Below are positions 1 through 5,787 of a DNA stretch of 5,787 bases, one piece after another. Position numbers and translations under genes: made by a program. How positions within the stretch are numbered: position 1 is the stretch's first letter; each line of letters begins with the position of its first letter. Source of the stretch: Omnitrophica bacterium GWA2_52_8 (GTDB lineage: Bacteria; Omnitrophota; Omnitrophia; Omnitrophales; Aquincolibacteriaceae); contig MHFC01000077.1 in the NCBI GenBank assembly GCA_001804025.1, positions 1 to 5,787 of the forward strand. The letters run 5' to 3'. The notes under the pieces were generated by a model. The model had not been told where the DNA came from. It saw only the letters and a program-made list of their open reading frames with translations, and did no database searches.

Positions 1-630
1 GAAAGCCGCTTGCGGCTCGTTTATCCGCTTTTGGCCTTCAGCCGTTACCGCAAGGAATTTTTCCAGGGAATCCGGGCAACCTATATGCGGGTACGCTATA
101 TCGCCACCGCGCATAACGCCGGCGTGATCGGCTTTATGGCGGCCCACATGACCGTCGATGGCAAATTAAATAATGCGCTTGAATCCGGCGCGATCAAGAA
201 TTTCCATATTCCGGCCGCAGCCATGTCCTTCCGCCTGGATGGCGCTGCATCCTCAGATGAAATCGTGCGCACATTAGATCAGCGCAATCAACAAGCCGTC
301 GCGGCATACGCCCAGCTTTCATCGGATCGCGTTGATGGATTTGCCGAAACATTCGGAGAAATATCGTCACCGGAATTGATTGTCCCGGGAATCGGAAGGA
401 CGGCAGATGTCCAGCTGGATGCCGTAACGGCTTTGTTTTCCGGAGCAGAAAGCCGTGGACTGGTTGCCAGACACCAATCGTCCGGAAAGGGAAAAAAGCG
501 GGCTGTTCTTAGTTTGGTTCAACCGTCGGCTTCAAGCGGCAATGTGGATATTGTGGTTTCAAACGGGAGTCCCGTGGGAGGATTTTTAATGGCCCCCGGC
601 GGCGTTTCCTACCAGGTTGATGATGAAAAT
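1..630 (+). other. Unrecognised N-terminal part of the visible protein (residues 1-210), alpha/beta
   Basis: This is an in-frame part of the giant protein with no family that I can name. It starts mid-domain, with basic, aromatic-rich helical sequence (residues 1-30) followed by a compact stretch around residues 34-60 (IATAHNAGVIGFMAAHM and onward). A helical, Gln/Ala-rich piece follows (about 84-120), then a Gly/Ser-rich segment with a short basic patch (SGKGKKR, 161-167). It ends in beta-prone sequence with repeated Val and Gly (about 168-206). The pattern VIGF..AH faintly resembles a GNAT acetyltransferase core strand, but the acetyl-CoA loop is not visible, so I do not call it. The preceding domain probably continues upstream. 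Confidence 0.5.
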
Positions 631-3600
631 AACCGGATTATGACAGAAATCGACCGGTATTGGTTATGGTCCGAGTTTCTTGCCTGGATACTTCATGATT
701 ATGATGAACCGGAATTAGAAAAGACGATTTCGACTCATGATGACTTGATGCAGAGAATGATGACGGCATTTTGGGCGCTTAAGACGACCCTGGACCCGGC
801 AGGAATCGATCGCAGCCAATTCCGGAAGTCCGCAAATGATAGGCGGGCAAAATACGGCATCAGTTTGGACACGATTCAATATCTTTTAGTCCGCGGAATC
901 CGGGCCGATAAGCTGGTCGATCGTTCGATGGCTCTTCGGAACCGTATCGACCGGGATTTTTGGGAATTTGTACGGGCTGAGTTCGGAGATTTTGAATCCT
1001 ATTTTAGTCTGTTGAATGCGAATCCGGAAGAAGGCCGGCGCTTCTGGTATTATTTTCTATTTACTAGCCCTCAAAGCCCTCTTGCCGGGTTGACCGATAA
1101 AATGAAACCGACGGACCCATGGGGTTTGCTGAGTTCCGAGGATTCTCTGGCTATTGTTGATACCCTCCTTGCCATTTATTATGCAGGCCCGCCGATGGAG
1201 TCCGGCCGGCGTGAACAAGCCATGCTGCCTCTATTAAACCGCTTGATGCCTTATCTCAGAATTTATCCCAAAAGAATTGCGATTCCGGATCCGGAAGGTT
1301 TACGTACGGAATTAATGCAGTATCAAGATGATGCAGTAAGACATGCCGGATTCAAAAGATGGGAAGAAAAATTTTTGCAATCGCAACGTGATGCTTTTGA
1401 CCCCGGGGTGCGTAGATTCGAGGATCACCTGCCGCCTGATCCGGAACCCGGATCGACTGTGGCTCACGTTCGGTTCCGCACGCCCCGTGCTTATGCCGCC
1501 CAGCCGATTTCCGCTAGCGAGATGTTGCGTGTCAAGCCATGGGAAGGAGCGTCAGATGTGGAAGTCGTCTGGACCTCGCAGTATCCCGAGGGCGGGCTCC
1601 GAATTCCGGGAACGGATTACCGGTTCATCCTGAATGTTCCGGTGGGGACGCCTCTGCGCGTGGAGATTTACGGAGGACAATTCCGCATCGTAAAACTGAA
1701 GGAGTTTCGTTCGGAATCCCGGACTTCCGAAACATCTCAAGACCGGCCGGAACTTCGCAAAGGGGAAGAGCTTCTTCTCAGCATGCCGGTCAGGCAAGTC
1801 AAGGACTATGGCAGCGTGCAAGGTGAGAATTGGATCCGGATACCGTATTTTGATTCCGCAACCGTAACCCGGATCCATCCCGGGGGAATGATTCCGGAGG
1901 AGGTCTCCGTTTTCTTTGTTAAAAAGGAACCCGGGACGGATCTGATCTCTTTTACCTTTCGTGACGAACGCGTCATGGTCCATGTGCCGCTGAGCGCGGA
2001 CCGGACGGAAATTCTCGTGCACTTGATTGGGCGCCGGGATGTACCGGGCATGGCCTTCTTTGATACAGCAAGGCCGGCTTATCTGGGAGGAATTATTTCT
2101 GATATTTCAGCTGCCGATGCCAAAGGAGTCAAAATCCTGTCGCGGGGATTGCATCCGGCGGTTTCTCATCTGGACCCGGTCACCTATGCTGAATATGAGG
2201 AACTCAACACCTTGGCGGCAAGTCTGAATGAGACTTTGAAACTGGGTAAGAGTTACGATCAAATCAATTTTTCCGATGACCCCGAAAATCCGGTAAAGAT
2301 CGACGGGTCTGCAATTGTGCTCGACCGGAATTTTGTTAAAAACGATCGAGATCCTCAATTCTCGAAAGTTGTCGAAGCGGTGAAAAAAGAGCTGGGCAGC
2401 AAAGATCCTTTACTGAAAATCCGCGCAGTCCTCGCCCAATTAGAACGAGACTATCAGACTGAAACAGGATTCGGTGAATTGGTACTGCCGTCTATGCCGC
2501 GTTTGACACCGCAAAGCAGGCTTTTAAAAGACTGGAATGGTGCAGTTGCGCGGGAATATCGCGAACTTTATCAAAGGCTGGCCGAATTGCGGAGCCGTAT
2601 CGCGGTTATGAAAAAAATCGATCTCCGCCGTGAACAATCCCAGTCTCATTGGGGGGGCATGTCGGAAAGAAGCGCTTTTTCGCGGTCATTAAAAAACGCT
2701 TGGGGTAAAGAAGCCCCTGCGGCCAAACCGGCGCGGTTTGTTTTCTATTCAAAAGACACCCCGTATCATAATAGACAGGACGCCATTGAGCGGGGGGTCG
2801 AGGGCGTCGGGGTTACAACCATGAGCAATGTCCGTTATGTTGCGGATCCCGAAACCGGAACGAGCCATTACGAGCTGGGCTTCGGAGACAGTTTAAACGC
2901 CACGCCTTTTATTTTTGTGCGGCATAAACGCCGTATCCCCTATGTTTCCGCATCCGGGAAAACGGGAAGTAAAGAAGTCATCGATTTGACGCTTTTTGAT
3001 ATGGAAACCGGAGAAATCATTGATTCCGGAAAGCGGGACTATCAGGAAGCCGAACGGCAGTTTGAGCAAAACCTCGGACAAATGTTTCAAAATGCGGCGC
3101 AACAGCATTCCAAGATTCCCGAGAGCATCTTACGCGAACGCATTGACGGATTCTTAAATCAATTGAACGACGATAAATCCGTCCGGTCACTGAAATTGAA
3201 AGCAACGGTGATCGGTCTTCTTGACGGCGTCTTGTTAAAAGTGCTCGATTCAAAACAGTATACGGTTGGCATCAACCTGGCTGTGCTTGATTTGATATTG
3301 GCCCACTTACTGCGCGAAGGGCCTGAAAAAGTGCTGGAATATGCCCAAGATTTGCCGCGCCGATTTGCGACGGAATCGGACCGGCTGCTCAGCCTTTCAT
3401 TATATTTGCACGAATATGCCGCCGCGCTTGAGTTGAGTTCGGACGCGCTCGAGAAAGACCCTGAGGATCAAGACGAAGAGTTCAGGAAGAAATTAGCCGA
3501 GCTGATGGAAGTTGTGATGATCCCGAGCGTCGTTCATGGGACGCCGTCGGGAAAGACCCTTCCGGACGAAGATTTCTACAACGAAATTTTTAAGGATGTT

Positions 3601-5787
3601 CAGGAGACAAAAGAGAACATCGATGGGCTGCTGACTGAGGATGAGAATGCCGCGGCGTCTGACGGCAGCCGGTGGGGTAACCCGCAGACGGCCGGGGAAC
3701 TCGGATTGGCCCTTGCCGGCGAGCCGACACCGCTTCAGGCGTTTTTCATCCGCCGTTTTTTTGAACGCAAACGCCTGGAGGAAGAAAACCGTCCGCCGGC
3801 GCCGGACACCGGAATGCGGCTGGTGACCGAGGCCGGGCAAGCGGATATTAGTACCAGTATTCATGATTTTGGTTCCTCAAAGGGCAGTTCGATGCTTGTT
3901 CGCAGCAACGGCACGAAAGTTTTAATTGATGCCGGCGTTTATAATTCCCGTGCGGATGTGCCGGATGCTGTTGTTATTACGCATGCTCACTGGGATCACT
4001 TCAGCCAGATTCTTGCGGCGGACAGGGATTTCCGCGCCAAAAAACCTGACAGCATAACGCCCTTCATCATGACGGTCGCAACGAAAGCCTGGATTGCTGC
4101 GAAGTTCGGAAATGATCCGGGAGTTCGCGAATTGTTAAATAAACGCGTTGTGACGGTCGAGTTCGGTCAACCGGTCCGCATCAGTGAGACGGTTATCCTG
4201 CAATTGATTCCGGCGGGGCATTATGACGGCGCCGCTTCTATTTTATATATTACAAACCGCGGCAACACTCTGATTCCCGGAGATATTTCAATTCATAACA
4301 TGGGACCGGTGCCCGGGTTCCGCTGGCCCCGGGATATTCCCGTACAAATTACGCTTGCGGATACCAGTCTTGCATCCATGGATGAGACCCGTACCCACCG
4401 TGAGCGGCAGAATTTTTTTCTGACGCAAACATTGCAAGCCCTGAATCAAAAAGGCCGGGTTCAGGTTGCCACCGACGGAGGAGTGATGCCGGATATCGCC
4501 TCTCTTTTATTCGGTCAGTTATCGAGGACCAGTATCCCGGTATTTGTCCTGGGCTCTGCGGCCGTAGAAATCGGAGAATATCAGCGGAGATTTCCGCTGG
4601 CCTATAACCGGGCGCATGATGTTTATTTGATGCCGGGCATCACGCAAAGTAATTTGGGGGATGTGCTTTCTCAGCCGGGGTCCGGAATATTTCTGACGGC
4701 GTCTTCGGACCAGGCGTTGTCTGATGCTGTCAGCAGGACGCTTGGGAGTGATCCTAGAAATAGATTATTCCTGGATTATGGCAGTCCGGCGGACCATGCG
4801 GAGCGAATCTGGGATTCTGGGTGGCGAGACAATATTGATCAATATAAAAAGCAGGCAAGAGTAAAACACAGTTCTGCCCAAGAGATTAGCCGGGAACTGG
4901 AGCGCAGGGAACAGCACCGTCGCGTCAAGGTTGCAGCCGACGGAACGCTGGTGTTTGACCCCGGAAGAAAGCAGGATTATCAAACCGGCGCCAAGCTGTA
5001 CCCGCTGGCTCTTTATGCTCATTCGACACTGGGCGAAATGACTGCGTTGCTTCGCGATCATGTTGATCCGGCGCAGGCGGATACGGAAACCGATTTTGCG
5101 GCGCTTCCGCAGCCGCAGGACTTCCGGTATTTGCGCTACGTGATCGGAGTTCATGGGAGCCCAACGGCGCGCCTGAAATTTGTCGATGAAGTGAAACGGC
5201 AACACGCCTCGATTCACGCCGTAACCCCCACAGGATCGGAGATTACGTTTGCTCCGTTTGTTGTCAAAACACAAAGCGGGGAATGGCTGGATACAAAGGC
5301 CCTCGAGGCCCATCGCGAGTGGTTCAACGAATTCAAAGCGCACGCTGTGCCTCTGACGGATTTGACCGGCCGCTCGGAGACACGGGTCTATGATCTGGAT
5401 CTTGAAAACAATCTCAAGAACAATCTTGTAAGAATAGCGGCACATCCCCAGGGCGGGCTTGAGGCGGACCAAATCCCGAAAATTCTGGAGCTCATTCGTT
5501 CCGGGAAGCTCAAACCACGCGGTTCTGATTTGAACGTTATCGCTGTTCATACGGTTGCCGGAGCCGAGAGATTCGAAACCATCGGGCCGGTCGACCGGGC
5601 CATTATCCACGCGTTCGGTCTTTTACACCTGACTTCAAACGGTTTGTTAATCAGTCCGCGCGGGACCATTTATCTTCAAAGGAGACCTATGTGGGTTCCG
5701 ACAATGCCCGGTAAATTCACGATGCCGGGAGGTCATGTGGAGCCGGAGAGTAATTTTGCTTCGACGATGATTCAGGAAGCCCGTGAA
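1..5787 (+). CDS. Giant multidomain protein, internal fragment (beta-CASP nuclease plus Nudix), open at both ends
   Basis: Frame +1 runs through all 1,929 codons without a stop. Chance cannot explain this, and its translation contains two recognisable enzyme domains in the same frame, so the frame is real. Neither the start codon nor the stop codon is in the window. From N to C the fragment holds a long unrecognised stretch of alternating helical and beta-rich regions (residues 1 to about 1280), a complete metallo-beta-lactamase/beta-CASP/RMMBL nuclease (about 1281-1750), a spacer, and the first part of a Nudix domain (about 1864-1929). I find no cysteine codon and no convincing transmembrane helix or signal peptide in the visible part. 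Base composition and codon use look even from end to end, giving no sign of a recent insertion. Internal ATG codons with purine-rich leaders fall inside domains and are not credible gene starts. The domain calls come from motifs. The overall role of the protein is unknown. Confidence 0.93.
631..1401 (+). other. Helix-rich, aromatic-rich region of unknown function (residues 211-467)
   Basis: About 257 residues of predominantly helix-forming sequence, unusually rich in Trp, Tyr and Phe. Examples are RYWLWSEFLAWILHDY at about 219-234, FWEF at 320-323 and RRFWYYFLFTS at 347-357. There are also Met-rich helices near 250-258 and amphipathic Leu-rich helices near 384-400. The hydrophobic clusters are short and interrupted by charges, so they read as packed soluble helices rather than membrane spans. 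No catalytic signature or known repeat was recognised. It is followed by a Pro/Asp-rich hinge (HLPPDPEPG, about 476-484) that marks a domain boundary before the beta-rich region. Whether it is one helical domain or several cannot be told from sequence alone. Confidence 0.5.
1453..2115 (+). other. Beta-rich region, possibly two related beta-sandwich modules (residues 485-705)
   Basis: Alternating hydrophobic/polar residues (VAHVRFRT, DVEVVWTS, RFILNV, LRVEIYGG, EVSVFFV, ISFTFRD, VMVHVPLS, EILVHLIG) with Gly/Pro turns suggest several beta strands. Two stretches share the order PGTD, then a strand, then VP(V/L), then a strand ending in a (V/I)xxxxG-type turn: about 614-645 nt-codon positions are not needed to see it, as it lies at residues 536-558 and 644-676. 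They are split by a charged Ser/Glu/Arg linker (about 568-588). This could be an internal duplication of an immunoglobulin-like or other sandwich fold, which are common spacers in very large bacterial proteins. No named family was recognised and no catalytic motif is evident. Confidence 0.45.
2116..2646 (+). other. Helical region ending in a coiled-coil-like stretch (residues 706-882)
   Basis: Mostly helical and charged sequence with a short beta-prone piece in the middle (KIDGSAIVLDRNFVK, about 766-780). The last part (about 851-881, beginning REYRELYQRLAELRSRI) has hydrophobic residues spaced every three or four positions between Arg, Glu and Lys, as in a coiled coil or long helical hairpin. 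No enzyme signature was recognised. It sits between the beta-rich region and a linker with a seven-G run, and most simply acts as a structural or docking segment. The assignment rests on residue pattern only. Confidence 0.45.
2647..2733 (+). other. Linker with a run of seven G bases (residues 883-911)
   Basis: The segment is rich in Ser, Gly, Ala, Lys and Pro (WGGMSERSAFSRS then EAPAAKPA) and looks like a flexible link between the coiled-coil-like stretch and the next alpha/beta module. Bases 2651-2657 are seven consecutive G, read as the end of a Trp codon, a Gly codon and the start of another Gly codon. Losing or gaining one G would bring a stop codon within about 20 codons in either alternative frame. 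Confidence 0.5.
2734..3048 (+). other. Small unrecognised alpha/beta module (residues 912-1016)
   Basis: About 105 residues that look like one compact domain: a strand (ARFVFYSKDT), a helix (RQDAIERGV), then a series of strands (VGVTTMSNVRYVAD, SHYELGFGD, TPFIFVRHKRRIPYVSA, EVIDLTLFDM). It closes with a turn reading METGEIIDSG, typical of an exposed beta hairpin. The pattern is globular and strand-dominated, flanked by a linker before and a long helix after. I do not recognise the family. A cysteine-protease or transglutaminase-type core is not supported because no cysteine is present. Confidence 0.4.
3037..3519 (+). other. Helical region with one TPR-like helix pair (residues 1013-1173)
   Basis: Continuous helix-forming sequence: a Gln-rich helix (about 1013-1036), amphipathic Leu/Val-rich helices (about 1061-1106) and a segment at about 1133-1156 (LYLHEYAAALELSSDALEKDPED). 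The last fits the spacing of small and large residues of a tetratricopeptide repeat, ending in the usual DP turn. Only one such unit is clear, so a TPR array is not claimed. Helical repeats of this type usually hold partners or space domains, and this one directly precedes the linker to the nuclease. It contains no predicted membrane segment despite its Leu-rich helices. Confidence 0.4.
3520..3840 (+). other. Acidic, proline-containing interdomain linker (residues 1174-1280)
   Basis: The sequence shifts to low-complexity character: acidic helices (about 1188-1215, rich in Asp, Glu and Lys), an Ala/Ser/Gly stretch (about 1216-1240), a short basic aromatic helix (FFIRRFFERKRLEEENR, about 1248-1264) and a Pro-rich turn (PPAPD) just before the first strand of the nuclease. 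It is best read as the connector that carries the nuclease domain, with the basic helix a possible docking element. There is no recognised family. Confidence 0.45.
3841..5250 (+). other. Metallo-beta-lactamase/beta-CASP/RMMBL nuclease domain (RNase J/CPSF-73 type), residues about 1281-1750
   Basis: This domain is predicted to hydrolyse phosphodiester bonds with two zinc ions. Every ligand motif is seen in the expected order: motif 1 Asp1310 (VLIDAG); motif 2 THAHWDH with His1328, His1330, Asp1332 and His1333; motif 3 His1407 (PAGHYDGAAS, like the AGHxxGA of CPSF/RNase J); motif 4 Asp1428 (IPGDIS), 21 residues later; beta-CASP motif A Asp1454 (ADTSLAS, in the place of ESTYG); motif B His1674 (YAHST); motif C His1718 (GVHGS, in the place of VHGE). 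The first strand pair (HDFGSSKGSSMLV) also matches the family. About 470 residues fit the MBL core with the beta-CASP insert and the C-terminal RMMBL part. In known family members a His at motif C goes with RNA substrates and a Val with DNA, so RNA is inferred. The central GRxQE signature is not conserved (VATDGGVMPD instead). Such an enzyme is normally a free-standing protein; here it is embedded in a giant chain. Confidence 0.82.
5251..5589 (+). other. Spacer between nuclease and Nudix domain (residues about 1751-1863)
   Basis: About 113 residues with no recognised family. It begins with a strand and turn (FVVKTQSGEWLDTK), continues as a helix with aromatic residues (HREWFNEFKAH), and then has a charged turn containing RSETR. 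The second half looks like a small alpha/beta unit: ENNLKNNLVRIAAH, a helix (ADQIPKILELIRSGK) and a strand (DLNVIAVHTV). The last part may be the N-terminal strand set of the following Nudix domain or a small ancillary module. Confidence 0.4.
5590..5787 (+). other. Nudix hydrolase domain, N-terminal part, cut by the window end (residues about 1864-1929)
   Basis: Nudix enzymes cleave a diphosphate linked to another group (nucleotide sugars, dinucleotide polyphosphates, capped or triphosphorylated RNA ends, dNTPs) using metal bound by the Nudix box. Seen here are the first strands (VDRAIIHAFGLL), the common IYLQRRP strand, then PGKFTMPGGHVEP and the start of the Nudix helix with QEARE at 1925-1929, where the window stops. 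Against the consensus Gx5Ex7REUxEE, Gly1911, Glu1926 and Glu1929 fit. The first Glu position holds Ser1917 (Glu1916 is next to it) and the Arg position holds Gln1925. The next Glu would be the first codon outside the window. The PGG and QRR context makes the family call firm, but the substrate cannot be told. The box may be slightly degenerate or shortened by one residue. Confidence 0.78.

Noticed and set aside
91..180. Possible GNAT acetyltransferase core
   Set aside because: Only a weak strand resemblance; the acetyl-CoA-binding loop (Q/RxxGxG/A) is not seen.
1552..2022. 156-codon open frame on the minus strand
   Set aside because: Also exactly opposite the sense codons, ending where the sense strand has a TCA codon. 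There is no recognised protein and no supporting start context.
3181..3320. Possible transmembrane helices in the Leu/Val-rich stretch
   Set aside because: The hydrophobic runs are shorter than a membrane span and are broken by Asp, Lys and Gln at regular spacing, which fits amphipathic soluble helices.
3493..3864. 123-codon minus-strand frame and smaller open frames on both strands
   Set aside because: They overlap the continuous +1 coding frame, have Arg/Pro-rich compositions typical of shadow frames, and show no domain.
4483..4494. GGAGGAGTGATG, another start-like string
   Set aside because: In frame inside the beta-CASP part of the nuclease, between catalytic motifs A and B. A start here would split the enzyme.
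5140..5250. HPr-like segment (GVHGSPTARLKFV)
   Set aside because: It first resembled the HPr active-site strand (GLHARPAAxFV). The position after motif B and the VHG context fit beta-CASP motif C and the RMMBL domain much better.
4765..5610. 281-codon open frame on the minus strand
   Set aside because: It lies codon-for-codon opposite the nuclease and Nudix-proximal coding frame. It is open only because TTA, CTA and TCA are absent from the sense codons there. Its translation shows no recognisable domain, while the sense frame holds the catalytic motifs.
5678..5691. AAAGGAG followed by ATG, like a ribosome binding site and start codon
   Set aside because: The ATG is in frame inside the Nudix domain, right after the conserved QRRP strand, so starting there would remove essential strands. 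The spacing is also short (about 4 bases). Probably chance.

Overview
The whole window is the inside of one very large protein-coding gene. Reading frame +1 (codons starting at base 1) has no stop codon from the first to the last base, giving 1,929 consecutive sense codons. It has no start and no end in the window, so both termini lie outside. No other gene, RNA gene, mobile element, CRISPR array, promoter or terminator can be supported. The shorter open frames on either strand are shadows of this one.

Layout by residue of the visible part: about 1-210, mixed alpha/beta of unknown family; about 211-467, helix-rich and aromatic-rich, unknown; about 485-705, beta-rich, unknown; about 706-881, helical, ending in a coiled-coil-like stretch; about 882-911, a linker containing a run of seven G bases; about 912-1016, an unrecognised alpha/beta module; about 1013-1173, helical with one TPR-like helix pair; about 1174-1280, a low-complexity, acid- and proline-containing linker; about 1281-1750, a complete metallo-beta-lactamase/beta-CASP/RMMBL nuclease of the RNase J/CPSF-73 type, with all metal-ligand motifs in order; about 1751-1863, an unknown spacer; about 1864-1929, the front part of a Nudix hydrolase domain, cut by the window edge in the middle of its Nudix box.

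The recognisable part therefore pairs an RNA-type beta-CASP nuclease with a Nudix pyrophosphohydrolase in one chain. A speculative reading is coupled nucleic-acid end processing: Nudix enzymes can remove 5' pyrophosphate from RNA, and RNase J-type enzymes prefer 5'-monophosphate ends. The visible chain has no cysteine and no clear transmembrane segment.

The organism is a bacterium of moderate GC content with ordinary bacterial codon usage. Giant multidomain genes mixing enzyme domains with long unrecognised regions are a known trait of Candidatus Omnitrophota (OP3), which is my best guess. Planctomycetota or other candidate phyla are possible. This assignment is inference from gene style, not from a marker gene.
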